Below, piece by piece: positions 45,563 to 53,800 of a stretch of 64,000 nt of DNA. The position numbers and the translations under genes were made by a program. Position 1 is the first letter of the stretch. Each line of letters starts with the position of its first letter. Below the pieces are notes generated by a model that was not told the origin of the DNA, did no database searches, and worked only from the letters and a program-made list of their open reading frames with translations. Source of the DNA: Pedobacter sp. KBW06 (GTDB taxonomy: Bacteria; Bacteroidota; Bacteroidia; Sphingobacteriales; Sphingobacteriaceae). Location: the NCBI RefSeq assembly GCF_003852525.1, contig NZ_QAJL01000003.1:106049-170048 (forward strand). The letters run 5' to 3'.

Positions 45563-46027
45563 ATGAACCTGACCGCACAAATTGCAAAACACTTCAGAGA
45601 AGTTCATTTCGGAGGAAACTGGACTTGCTCCAACCTAAAGGACAACATGGCCGATGTAACCTGGCAAGAGGCGATCACGCCGGTTCAAAGCCTGAATACC
45701 ATTGCCGCGCTCGTTTATCATGTGAATTATTATGTAAGCGCCGTCCTGAAAGTATTACAGGGAGCACAACTCGATGCTAAAGATGAATACAGCTTTAACC
45801 ATCCTCCCATCGGTTCGGAGGAAGACTGGGAAGCATTGAAAAACAAAGCCCTGACCGATGCAGAAAAGTTCGCAGATTTGATTGAACAACTACCGGAACA
45901 ACGGCTTTGGGAATATTTTGAGGAAGAGAAATACGGGATTTACTACAGAAATATCCATGGAATTATAGAACATACTCACTACCATTTGGGGCAGATTACC
46001 CTGATCAAAAAAATGCTGAGGGCCTAA
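45563..46027 (+). CDS. DinB family protein
   Basis: A 154-residue four-helix-bundle protein of the DinB/DUF1572 type. Metal-ligand histidines appear in LVYHVNYYVS (about residue 52) and EHTHYHLGQITLIKKML (about 135-140), the classical three-His pattern. Members include thiol transferases and stress proteins; the substrate is unknown. The stop codon lies within the loop of a hairpin terminator. Confidence 0.85.
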   Translation: MNLTAQIAKHFREVHFGGNWTCSNLKDNMADVTWQEAITPVQSLNTIAALVYHVNYYVSAVLKVLQGAQLDAKDEYSFNHPPIGSEEDWEALKNKALTDAEKFADLIEQLPEQRLWEYFEEEKYGIYYRNIHGIIEHTHYHLGQITLIKKMLRA

Positions 46028-46036
46028 CTGGCCCTC
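46018..46036. terminator. GC-rich hairpin between convergent genes
   Basis: GAGGGCC (46018-46024) and GGCCCTC (46030-46036) form a perfect 7-bp stem; the DinB stop codon is in the 5-base loop. The following T-run is weak. Confidence 0.55.
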
Positions 46037-46050
46037 CTATTCAAACTTCA

Positions 46051-46497
46051 TCATTTACGTTTCATCATTTTATAAGAAAAGCCTTTGTCATTTGCCCCCA
46101 GGACTTCCACAAAAATGGTCGTATCGTTCAATTTGGTGTATTGGACCTTTTTAGGGAAATCGTGCGAAAGGTTTTCAAATGAGTACTTGTTTTTCAGGCT
46201 TTTGTTCAGTTCAAAGTCAATGGTTTTCCCATTGTTCTGATCCGGCACTCTGGCCTGATAAACAATTTTCCCGGAACCCGCCTTTATAGAAAAATATTCA
46301 GTAACGACTTTTTGTCCGCCTTTCATTTTATACCCATTTCCTTCCAGCAGGGAATCGTTGATTACTTTCCAGCTTTCATAGTTTTCTTTATTTTCCGTTT
46401 TCCAGGTACCCGCTAAAAAGCCAAGCCCGTTTAATCTGTCTTTTGCGATAAAAGAACTGAAGGTAAGGAATATACCTAAGGTGATTAATGTTTTCAT
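46051..46497 (-). CDS. DUF6265 family secreted protein
   Basis: A 148-residue protein from the ATG at 46497, giving a signal peptide (MKTLITLGIFLTFSSFIA). The mature part matches the lipocalin-like DUF6265 family: LGFLAGTWKTENKENYESWK at the start, VTEYFSIKAGSGKIVYQARV in the middle and FENLSHDFPKKVQYTKLN near the end. Function unknown. It stands alone between the DinB and AraC genes. Confidence 0.82.
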   Translation of the reverse strand: MKTLITLGIFLTFSSFIAKDRLNGLGFLAGTWKTENKENYESWKVINDSLLEGNGYKMKGGQKVVTEYFSIKAGSGKIVYQARVPDQNNGKTIDFELNKSLKNKYSFENLSHDFPKKVQYTKLNDTTIFVEVLGANDKGFSYKMMKRK

Positions 46498-46548
46498 GCT
46501 GTAAAATTGCGACAATATAAAGGTTCAAAATTGTAAAATTGCGACAAG

Positions 46549-47364
46549 CTAATCTCTTCCTGAAAATAATGACGACATCTTAAGGTTCCCTCCATAAAAC
46601 TTTTTGGGGCTCATTCCTGTAAACTCCTTAAAGTCCTTAATAAAATGTGCCTGATCATAGTACGCTCCCTGGTAGGCAATATTGGTGAGACTTGTAAACC
46701 CGGGTTCTGCCATCATTTTTAATACCGATTGCAACCTGATGATTTTAGAAAGCTGCTTAGGGCTCAGCCCTACTGCCAATGAAAATTTCCGTTCCAACTG
46801 CCTTCGGTTAACTTTTAAGTTTCCGGTCAGCTCATCCACCGAAAGTTGCCCTCTTAACAGCATCATTGCTGCTACACTTGATCTGACCAGCTGATGAACA
46901 GATTCAGGGGTAATGAGTTTATGCTGCAAAAACCGCGATACCAATTGAATGCGTTCTTCCGTGTTTAATGCATTTAAGATTTCCTTTTCCAGAGCGATGC
47001 CGTCCTCCGCAAACAGCTCCTGTAAAGGAACTGCCCTGTTTTCCATATCGCCGACAGGAAATGTCGCAAAAGCAGAAAAGCCTTCAGGTAAAAAACGAAC
47101 GGCAAAGACGCCCGTTTCGCCCGTTGGTTCGATCTCCAGGGGCCGTGTGACCTGCCCGAACACAAAACACCTGGGCTGAAGAACAGGACTTCCTTCGGGA
47201 GTGTATTGCTGATAAAGATGACCATAGTGAAAGATCATCTCCATACAACCATCGGGTACAATACGTTGCTTTTCAGGATTGGGCTCCTTTGGAGCGTCCA
47301 ATGTCCAGTAACACCTCACATAGTTTGACAATCCGGAGCTTGGCGGATAGGTTTTGTAGTCCAT
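46549..47364 (-). CDS. AraC family transcriptional regulator
   Basis: A 271-residue regulator from the ATG at 47364; the frame opens four codons earlier at a TTG. The N-terminal DUF6597-like sensor module (IVPDGCMEMIFHYGHLYQQY) is followed by C-terminal AraC helix-turn-helix pairs (SVDELTGNLKVNRRQLERKF, then IAYQGAYYDQAHFIKDFKEF). It is of the same type as the regulators at 8431 and 61557. No clear partner gene; the DUF6265 gene is immediately downstream on the same strand. Confidence 0.9.
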   Translation of the reverse strand: MDYKTYPPSSGLSNYVRCYWTLDAPKEPNPEKQRIVPDGCMEMIFHYGHLYQQYTPEGSPVLQPRCFVFGQVTRPLEIEPTGETGVFAVRFLPEGFSAFATFPVGDMENRAVPLQELFAEDGIALEKEILNALNTEERIQLVSRFLQHKLITPESVHQLVRSSVAAMMLLRGQLSVDELTGNLKVNRRQLERKFSLAVGLSPKQLSKIIRLQSVLKMMAEPGFTSLTNIAYQGAYYDQAHFIKDFKEFTGMSPKKFYGGNLKMSSLFSGRD

Positions 47365-47536
47365 AACAACATACAAGATACGCGGTAATTTCTATATTTT
47401 TGCAGTTATAGAAGACAGAAAACCGGAATTTTTGATTGGCTCGCTCCAGGAATTAGAGGAGGAAATTTATCTTGTTCGCACCTATAAACTGAGAATGGCG
47501 GTATACTTCATTATAAACAACTCGAAAGCGTAGATA

Positions 47537-48280
47537 CTAACCTGCATTGATCACATTTAAAATCTCATACCGCTCATGTAATTGTGATTGCAGCGCCCAA
47601 GTGTTACCGCAGCCCGGACAAGCTCTGGCCAGGTCAGCCTCTTTATATTTTAAGTAATTATGCAGGTAATAATAAGTCGGTGTGTTCGTCAGACTTTCCA
47701 ATGTCCTGCAAATTTTCAATCCCTGTCTTGTCAATGTCGATTTTAAATTTTCCATTTGGTTTAAAGCCCAACGTTCGCCGACATAACAATTCATTTGTAA
47801 ACTATCGCAGGAAATATAATCACTTTCCCAGCTTAGAATAGGCATATAACCATGATCAGCATACTTAGGAAGCCGGTACAAAGGCACGGACTCCTGACAA
47901 GTCCCACAGCATATGGGAGATTGAATCGTAATGTAGTTTGTAATTAAAATATAAAAATCACTCTTTTTACATTTGCAAGCCGACTTATAATCTGCTGAAG
48001 TTTTCCCGACCGTTTTGATTTGAATTTTAGCCGCACACAGCTGTTCTATTTTGTCAATTTGCCGCTCGGTATAAAAGTTATTGTATTTCCGGTCGAAGGA
48101 GTCCTTTTCCAGTGTAAATGGAAGGCAAATAATTTTACGCCCAGCAATGTATTGCGATTCGATCCTCCCCTGACTTTGTCCATTACCACGATAATAGCTG
48201 GTCAGCAAATTCATCTCTTCAAAGATCTCGTCTTTGTCCGCCTTACTCTTTATTTCGATCTGAATTTTCTGAATATACAT
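47537..48280 (-). CDS. DUF2310 Zn-ribbon-containing protein
   Basis: A 247-residue cytoplasmic protein of the DUF2310 family. Conserved features are the central CKCKKSDFYILITNY, SPICCGTCQESVPLYRLP (a Cys cluster), YYYLHNYLKYKEADLARACP and the final zinc-ribbon half ACPGCGNTW. Described in databases as possibly nucleic-acid-binding; role unknown. It lies 15 bases after the NTF2-like gene on the same strand. Confidence 0.8.
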   Translation of the reverse strand: MYIQKIQIEIKSKADKDEIFEEMNLLTSYYRGNGQSQGRIESQYIAGRKIICLPFTLEKDSFDRKYNNFYTERQIDKIEQLCAAKIQIKTVGKTSADYKSACKCKKSDFYILITNYITIQSPICCGTCQESVPLYRLPKYADHGYMPILSWESDYISCDSLQMNCYVGERWALNQMENLKSTLTRQGLKICRTLESLTNTPTYYYLHNYLKYKEADLARACPGCGNTWALQSQLHERYEILNVINAG

Positions 48281-48295
48281 GTATGTTTCTATTGG

Positions 48296-48805
48296 TTAAG
48301 GCTTACCTGGCCTATTCAAATATTCCTGATGGCCAAAGCTAATGATTCTGGTTGTTTTCCATTTTCCATCCCACAGTCGCCAAAGCATCAAAAATTTCGC
48401 TTCGCTGCTCAACTGCTCCTTCTTCCCTTTTTCTGTTGCATAAAAACGATGGATCCCGGTTGCCACTGCACCGTAACCATTAATCGGGCTTACCTCCAGA
48501 CTCCCGGCAACCAGTTCTCTTCTCAGCTTCCGTTCGCTTCTAAATGTTTCTTCAAAAGCATCCATATTTTGTTTATAGTCTGTTAAGCCACCAGAATCAT
48601 GATAAAATTCTATGTCTTTAGAGAACAATACTTTTAAGGTGTCCAGTGCACGTGTATTAAATGCATTAAACAACACACTGTCCATGTGCGCAATGTTGGC
48701 ATATAATGTTCCTGATGCAGGTTTAGCCACCTGTCCTTTTGTAGTTACGGAGAGGAAACAAATGAGAAATGTTAGTTTCAAAAAGTAAAAGCTTGATATT
48801 TTCAT
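48296..48805 (-). CDS. Secreted NTF2-like (DUF4440) protein
   Basis: A 169-residue protein with a signal peptide (MKISSFYFLKLTFLICFLSV). The mature part has the NTF2/SnoaL-like fold: a long first helix (MDSVLFNAFNTRALDTLKVL), FSKDIEFYHDSGGLTDYKQN, and the last strands LMLWRLWDGKWKTTRIISFG. Family members are enzymes or ligand binders; function here is unknown. Probably co-transcribed with the DUF2310 gene. Confidence 0.85.
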   Translation of the reverse strand: MKISSFYFLKLTFLICFLSVTTKGQVAKPASGTLYANIAHMDSVLFNAFNTRALDTLKVLFSKDIEFYHDSGGLTDYKQNMDAFEETFRSERKLRRELVAGSLEVSPINGYGAVATGIHRFYATEKGKKEQLSSEAKFLMLWRLWDGKWKTTRIISFGHQEYLNRPGKP

Positions 48806-48885
48806 ACCAGGTGAATGGCCAAGTTTATGCCAAAGGCGAAAATAGCATTAATACCCTACAATTCAGCCATCTAAATAACCCCGAA

Positions 48886-48922
48886 TGTTCAATAACGAAC
48901 AGGCTTTGCACACTATTGAACA
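48886..48922. promoter_or_regulatory. Perfect 9-bp inverted repeat upstream of an AraC gene
   Basis: TGTTCAATA (48886-48894) and TATTGAACA (48914-48922) are exact reverse complements with centres 28 bp apart. A third half-site GAACA lies at 48897-48901. The element is in the divergent region between the NTF2-like gene and the AraC gene and is a candidate operator. Confidence 0.45.
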
Positions 48923-49023
48923 GTACCAGGCCGCGTCTTAAGCATTTCTATACGCAGCATTATCAGGCCTTAAACCAATCTTAGGAAAATTCTGTATAAA
49001 TTCAGCCTCAGAAAAGAACTGAT

Positions 49024-49947
49024 ATGGAAACCGATCCGACCGAAATTAAGAAGAAAGAGGGCTTTAACGGGCAAAGGGCAATTCTGTTGCCCAGGTCCAT
49101 TATTTCAAAAAGCTGTGTTTCCAACCCTTTGTTGTCCGGAATCTATCTTACAGATATCGGATTCTATCCAAAAGCCGAATTTCATTACCGGGAACGCCAG
49201 CAGGGTATTGACCAGTATATCCTGATTTATTGTACCGCCGGAAAGGGAGAAGTTCAGATAGAAAAAACGCCCTATCCCCTTCTTGCTGGGAATTTCATCG
49301 TCATTCCCGCAGAAAAAGCACATGCTTATGCCTCCGATAAGAACAACCCATGGACAATTTACTGGGCACATTTCAAAGGGCACCTCGTCAAACCACTGAT
49401 TGCCTTATTGCTCAAACGCCAGAAAAATTACAAAGGTTTTGTACAGTTTAATGAATCGAGAATCAAGCTGTTTGACGACATCTATTTGAACCTGGAGCGG
49501 GGCTACAGCACAGATAACCTTTGTTATGTAAACACGAGTTTCCAGCATTTTTTATCTTCCTTTATTTTCGATGATAAGTTTAACCATTCCTCAAAAAAGG
49601 TGATGGTAAATCCGATAGACCTCTCTATTGAATACATGCAAAAAAACCTGCATGCTACCTTTACTTTAGCAGAGGTCGCTAAATCCGTTAATTTATCATC
49701 ATCGCATTTCTCCGCCCTCTTTAAAGAACAAACCGGATTTGCACCCATTAAATACTTCAATCAGATTAAAGTACAAAAGGCTTGTCAATATCTGCAATTT
49801 ACAGACCTCCGTGTTAAAGAAATTGCGGCAGCACTGGGAATTGACGATCAATATTATTTTTCCAGAATGTTCTCTAAAATAATGGGTGTTGCTCCTCAAG
49901 ATTATAAGATCAAAAGAGAAACACTCCGGGAAAGCAAGTTTTTATAG
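49024..49947 (+). CDS. AraC family regulator with cupin-type sensor domain
   Basis: A 307-residue regulator. The N-terminal part is a cupin AraC_binding domain (YILIYCTAGKGEVQIEKTPY, GNFIVIPAEKAHAYASDKNN), the kind that usually binds sugars. The C-terminal AraC domain spans about 195-295 (FTLAEVAKSVNLSSSHFSAL, IAAALGIDDQYYFSRMFSKI). It is followed by a strong terminator, so it is a single-gene unit. The target is not evident nearby. Confidence 0.9.
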   Translation: METDPTEIKKKEGFNGQRAILLPRSIISKSCVSNPLLSGIYLTDIGFYPKAEFHYRERQQGIDQYILIYCTAGKGEVQIEKTPYPLLAGNFIVIPAEKAHAYASDKNNPWTIYWAHFKGHLVKPLIALLLKRQKNYKGFVQFNESRIKLFDDIYLNLERGYSTDNLCYVNTSFQHFLSSFIFDDKFNHSSKKVMVNPIDLSIEYMQKNLHATFTLAEVAKSVNLSSSHFSALFKEQTGFAPIKYFNQIKVQKACQYLQFTDLRVKEIAAALGIDDQYYFSRMFSKIMGVAPQDYKIKRETLRESKFL

Positions 49948-49963
49948 AAAACAGGAGGCAAAG

Positions 49964-49993
49964 AAAAAGGCAAGGAATTCACCTTGCCTTTTT
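49964..49993. terminator. Strong bidirectional terminator
   Basis: AAAAAGGCAAGG and CCTTGCCTTTTT form a perfect 12-bp stem with a 6-base loop, between the AraC stop and the convergent PLP-enzyme gene. Confidence 0.85.
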
Positions 49994-50020
49994 CTGATCT
50001 TTATTTAAAAAATATAATTC

Positions 50021-51268
50021 TTACTTGCTAAAAGCAGAAAATGCATTGCTAAAATCTGCGATTAAATCGTCGATATCTTCAATTCCAACGGATAACCTGA
50101 TCATCGAATCAGGGATGCCCATTTCATCGCGTTTTTCCTGGCCCAATTCAAAGAAAATGGTTTGTGCCACCGGAATAGCCAGCGTACGTGTATCTCCAAG
50201 ATTGCTTGATTTAATCACGAGTTTTAGTTCGTTCAAAAATGCCAGACAATCTACGCCGTCTACCAGGGTAAAACTCATTAATCCTCCAAAGCGGTGGAAT
50301 AAGCTCGAAGCCAGAGCATGCTGAGGGTGACTTTTCAATCCAGGATAGTAAACATGGCTCACCAGGGGATGATTTTCAAGAAACTCAGACAGCACTGCGG
50401 CATTTCCACAGGCGCGATCCAGTCTGAGGGCGATCGTTTCCGACCCCACAGAGATGCTGTGCGCAGCTTCCGGGGCAAGTGTTCCTCCCCCATCTCTTAA
50501 ACCTCTTTTTCTGATTTGTGTGATGCCCTGCATTTCCGGACGGATTTGCTCGCGTATAATTGGGGCAATATTAGGGAAACCAAGCCAGTCGAATAAACCA
50601 GTATCAGTTACACTGCCACCCAATGCATTTCCATGACCTCCGATATATTTGGTCAGTGAATTGATCACCAAACTTGCTTTTACCGTTACCGGGCGAAACA
50701 AATAAGGAGAAGTCATGGTATTGTCCACTACATAAATCAGTTTTTTTTCTGCGCAAAAGTCGCCGATTGCAGCAAGGTCCGATACCTGTGTGGCCGGATT
50801 TGCAATGGTTTCTACAAACACCATTCTGGTATTCTCACGATAAGCTTTTTTGATCTCTTCTGCATCGGTTGAGTCTACGAAAGAAATTTCCAGCCCCATA
50901 TCTATATAAGTCTGCATCACGCTTCTGGTGTTCCCAAAAAGGTAGGAACTTGCAATGATATGGTCAGAAGCTTTCATTAATGCGAGTATAGTAGAAGAAA
51001 TCGCAGCCATTCCTGTAGAAAAAGAAACAGTGGCAATTCCTTGCTCCATTTGTGATACTTTTTGTTCCAGCGCAGCGGTTGTCGGATTCCCCTGACGGGA
51101 ATAAGCGTATCCTTTGGCTTTATTCTGAAAAACATCTACCAGGCCCTGTACATCATCGTATCCCCAGGTTACGGCGTTATGAACTGGCTGATGTATGGCT
51201 CCGAATTCTGGTTTCAAAAGTCGGTCTGAATGAAGAATGGTTGTAGTAAATCCTTTTGTATTGCTCAT
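50021..51268 (-). CDS. Cys/Met metabolism PLP-dependent enzyme (cystathionine gamma-synthase family)
   Basis: A 415-residue fold-type I PLP enzyme. The Schiff-base lysine is in NSLTKYIGGHGNALGGSVTD (about residue 208); YSRQGNPTTAALEQKVSQME, FSTGMAAISSTILALM and the PLP-phosphate region are typical. SSNLGDTRTLAIPVAQT and RLSVGIEDIDDLIADF close the C-terminal domain. The family covers cystathionine gamma-synthase, O-acetylhomoserine sulfhydrylase and methionine gamma-lyase; sequence alone does not choose between them. It lies downstream of the acyl-CoA thioesterase gene by 59 bases on the same strand. Confidence 0.9.
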   Translation of the reverse strand: MSNTKGFTTTILHSDRLLKPEFGAIHQPVHNAVTWGYDDVQGLVDVFQNKAKGYAYSRQGNPTTAALEQKVSQMEQGIATVSFSTGMAAISSTILALMKASDHIIASSYLFGNTRSVMQTYIDMGLEISFVDSTDAEEIKKAYRENTRMVFVETIANPATQVSDLAAIGDFCAEKKLIYVVDNTMTSPYLFRPVTVKASLVINSLTKYIGGHGNALGGSVTDTGLFDWLGFPNIAPIIREQIRPEMQGITQIRKRGLRDGGGTLAPEAAHSISVGSETIALRLDRACGNAAVLSEFLENHPLVSHVYYPGLKSHPQHALASSLFHRFGGLMSFTLVDGVDCLAFLNELKLVIKSSNLGDTRTLAIPVAQTIFFELGQEKRDEMGIPDSMIRLSVGIEDIDDLIADFSNAFSAFSK

Positions 51269-51327
51269 CTCAATTGATTAAAGAGGCGAACTTCTGCATT
51301 TTATTTTAAAAAAAAGACGATTTGGCT

Positions 51328-51813
51328 TTATTTAGCTTCCTTTTTTTGCTGACCAATGTAAGCACGTCTCGCCTCGAAATCAGACTGTTCAACGGGGAGC
51401 AGCACTTCCCTGAATAATTCCGTCAATTCCTCCGAATGTTCCGCAGACCTTTGGAGGGCAAGATTAAAATGGCTGAACCGCGTCCAGAGTAAGGCTTTCA
51501 ACCTCGTTTTGTTTTCATCATACATCCTCATTTCCACCACAAGGTTTCTGGTATCAAAAGAGATCAGTTGTGTTTCAATACTGATGCTTTCCATCGCCGT
51601 GGCCGGCCTGAAATAGCCGATCTGCTGGGAAGAGACCACCCAACTCAGCTTTTGGCTCCCCATCATGCCAAATACGTCCAGGCCATAATCCTCCAGTAAC
51701 TGGTCTTCCCGGGCGTTAATGAAATAATCCAGGTACTTTGCATTGTTTAAATGATTGAAGGGATCACAATCCTGAAACCTTACTTTTCTGTTGCTCGATA
51801 GTATTTTTTTCAT
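51328..51813 (-). CDS. Acyl-CoA thioesterase (4HBT hot-dog fold)
   Basis: A 161-residue single hot-dog-domain thioesterase. It opens with VRFQDCDPFNHLNNAKYLDY, containing the catalytic Asp and the NHxNN pattern of 4-hydroxybenzoyl-CoA thioesterase relatives. IETQLISFDTRNLVVEMRMY is the following strand pair. It hydrolyses an acyl-CoA; chain length is unknown. A palindrome nearly identical to the one before the tetR gene lies 48 bases upstream of the start, so the TetR protein probably represses it. Confidence 0.88.
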   Translation of the reverse strand: MKKILSSNRKVRFQDCDPFNHLNNAKYLDYFINAREDQLLEDYGLDVFGMMGSQKLSWVVSSQQIGYFRPATAMESISIETQLISFDTRNLVVEMRMYDENKTRLKALLWTRFSHFNLALQRSAEHSEELTELFREVLLPVEQSDFEARRAYIGQQKKEAK

Positions 51814-51860
51814 CTGTATATTTTTGTTTTTAAAGGGTTATCTTTCATTGATTTCAATCG

Positions 51861-51876
51861 CATACCGTTCGGTATG
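51861..51876. promoter_or_regulatory. TetR operator upstream of the thioesterase gene
   Basis: CATACCGTTCGGTATG is a 16-base palindrome, perfect except for its two central bases. It shares ATACCG-N2-CGGTAT with the site at 52523 in front of tetR. Confidence 0.7.
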
Positions 51877-51893
51877 TTAACATATAAAAAATT

Positions 51894-52490
51894 TTAACTG
51901 CTCATTTTTTCTCTCAAAAGGCTTTCTATCAGGTCCATCATATTGGTTAAATAGCTGCCGTCTTTATGCGTAACTGCCATAAAAACACCGCCCTCGATCA
52001 TACAATAAATGTTCTTTCCAAATGCGACTGCGTCTATATCCTGTTTTATTCCACCTTCGGCTATGCCCGACATGAGGAGTTCGATGATTCCTGTCTCCAG
52101 TTTAATGATGAGGGCCTTAACGGCTTCAAACAATTCGGGATTATTGTTATTTGCATCCGTTCCCATGTTCAGTACCGGGCATCCCCCCTCCTTTTCTACC
52201 AGCTCATAATATCCACGGTAATAACTGATCATCGTCTGAAGCTTTTCCAGGGCAGTATTACATTCCTGCATTTTTACAGTAAGCGGATTGATCATCCGTT
52301 TTACATTTATCCTGAAGGCCTGAATGGCGAGATCCTGTTTATTCCTGAAATGAAAATAGAGCGCTCCTTTAGTCAGCCCGCTTGCCTCGGTCAGGTCGCT
52401 GAGCGTGGTTCCCGAATAACCTTTTTTATTGAATATCGGGGCTACCTTTTCAAGTATCAACGCATGTGTTATGGTAGAATCTCTTTGCAA
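51894..52490 (-). CDS. TetR/AcrR family transcriptional repressor
   Basis: A 198-residue regulator from the TTG at 52490. The frame is open far upstream but has no good ATG; a TTG at 52511 is the other option, yet it lies inside a TATCTTTG promoter box. N-terminal helix-turn-helix: APIFNKKGYSGTTLSDLTEA, then SGLTKGALYFHFRNKQDLAI. The C-terminal ligand domain contains CPVLNMGTDANNNNPELFEA. Two matching palindromes, one before this gene and one before the thioesterase gene, mark its likely operators, implying autoregulation and response to an acyl or hydrophobic ligand. Confidence 0.88.
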   Translation of the reverse strand: MQRDSTITHALILEKVAPIFNKKGYSGTTLSDLTEASGLTKGALYFHFRNKQDLAIQAFRINVKRMINPLTVKMQECNTALEKLQTMISYYRGYYELVEKEGGCPVLNMGTDANNNNPELFEAVKALIIKLETGIIELLMSGIAEGGIKQDIDAVAFGKNIYCMIEGGVFMAVTHKDGSYLTNMMDLIESLLREKMSS

Positions 52491-52522
52491 TGGGTCAATG
52501 GTTTGACTCAAAGATAATAAAA

Positions 52523-52536
52523 ATACCGATCGGTAT
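52523..52536. promoter_or_regulatory. TetR operator upstream of tetR
   Basis: ATACCGATCGGTAT is a perfect 14-base palindrome just upstream of a TATCTTTG -7 box (revcomp of 52509-52516) for the repressor gene. Bound repressor would block that promoter. It is also 126 bases upstream of the divergent DUF4386 operon. Confidence 0.75.
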
Positions 52537-52662
52537 GTTGTTATTTTAAAAAAAACGCCGCAGCCATGAACAATTGGTTTACAATCCCTTAACTCGAAAA
52601 AAACAGATCTATTCCCGTAACAATTTCCAGCGGCAATCGTCAGATATTCAAGACCAGACCAA

Positions 52663-53367
52663 ATGATAAACCCAAACAAAAGGACAGCGAGAATAGCAGG
52701 TTTGCTATACCTGATCGTAGTATTGAGCGGTATTTTCAGCCTGATGTATGTTCCGGGGAAACTCATCGTTACGGGAGATGGATCAGCAACGGTTAAAAAT
52801 ATCATTGCCGCTGAAACCCTATTCCGACTTGGGATCCTCAGTAGCTTCATTTGCTATACGGCCTTTTTACTATTGCCTTTGGTCCTCTGTCAATTACTGA
52901 AACCGGTTCATAAAACCGCTGCAATCCTCATGGTGGTACTGGCGATCGTTAGTGTACCCATCTCTTTTGTCAATATGTTTCAGAAACTTGCAGTACTGAC
53001 CCTGATCAGCAAAGCTGAATACCTTCAGATATTTGACATGGGCCAGCTGCAGGCACAGGTATTGTTACACCTGGACTATTACAATAACGGGATCAAAGTG
53101 CTTACCATCTTCTGGGGGCTTTGGTTACTTCCCTTTGGCTACCTCGTTTTCAAATCCGGATTTCTTCCAAAAATTCTAGGCATCCTCCTGATGATCGGAT
53201 GTTTTGGCTACCTGATCAATTTTACCGGGAACTTTCTTTTTACAGGTTATCGGGAAACGGGCATTTCCCGCTGGGTTAGTCTCCCGGCCAGCATTGCGGA
53301 AATTGGAACATGCCTCTGGCTTTTAATTATCGGCATTCATTCTAAAAACCTAAAAACCGACAAATGA
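52663..53367 (+). CDS. DUF4386 membrane protein
   Basis: A 234-residue membrane protein with about six helices. RTARIAGLLYLIVVLSGIFS at the start and a characteristic GLWLLPFGYLVFKSGFLPKI near residue 150 identify the DUF4386 family. Function unknown. First gene of a three-gene unit; its stop overlaps the next start by four bases (ATGA). Divergent from tetR across the palindromic operator, so it may belong to the same regulon. Confidence 0.88.
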   Translation: MINPNKRTARIAGLLYLIVVLSGIFSLMYVPGKLIVTGDGSATVKNIIAAETLFRLGILSSFICYTAFLLLPLVLCQLLKPVHKTAAILMVVLAIVSVPISFVNMFQKLAVLTLISKAEYLQIFDMGQLQAQVLLHLDYYNNGIKVLTIFWGLWLLPFGYLVFKSGFLPKILGILLMIGCFGYLINFTGNFLFTGYRETGISRWVSLPASIAEIGTCLWLLIIGIHSKNLKTDK

Positions 53368-53789
53368 AAACAAACAATGGTACATTGGAAAACTTCCACA
53401 TCAATATCCGGATTAAATTAGCGGCATTATGGATTGTAGTCATGTTTTGTTACCTCTATGGCGACTTCTTCACATTATTTGTTCCCGGACGGATTCAGGG
53501 CCTGATCAGTGGAAATTCAGGGATTGGCCCGGTCAGCCCTCTAAAGCTGTTGATGTTCGCCGTACTCATGACCCTTCCCTCTTTGATGGTGTTAATGTCA
53601 TTGATGGCCAGACCGGCAGTTAGCCGTTGGGCAAACCTCAGTATGGGGGTATTTTTTACGGTCATCATGATTTTGGTAGTAAGCAGTTCCCTTACGACGT
53701 GGATGATATTTTATACTTTTTTAGGATTAATTGAAATTATAATGACTTCCTTAGTGATCTGGTACGCCTGGCGCTGGCCAAAACATTAA
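53364..53789 (+). CDS. DUF6326 family membrane protein
   Basis: A 141-residue four-helix membrane protein. The start IRIKLAALWIVVMFCYLYGD, the LMVLMSLMARPAVSRWAN segment and the final IIMTSLVIWYAWRWPK match the DUF6326 family of small membrane proteins that often accompany DUF4386. Function unknown. It overlaps the DUF4386 gene by ATGA and is followed after 11 bases by another membrane protein gene. Confidence 0.82.
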   Translation: MKTNNGTLENFHINIRIKLAALWIVVMFCYLYGDFFTLFVPGRIQGLISGNSGIGPVSPLKLLMFAVLMTLPSLMVLMSLMARPAVSRWANLSMGVFFTVIMILVVSSSLTTWMIFYTFLGLIEIIMTSLVIWYAWRWPKH

Positions 53790-53800
53790 AACCTCATCCA

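Noticed and set aside
47377..47533. Plus-strand frame ending ELEEEIYLVRTYKLRMAVYF before a TAG
   Set aside because: It is protein-like but short, has no start codon and matches no family I know; a possible remnant that cannot be supported.
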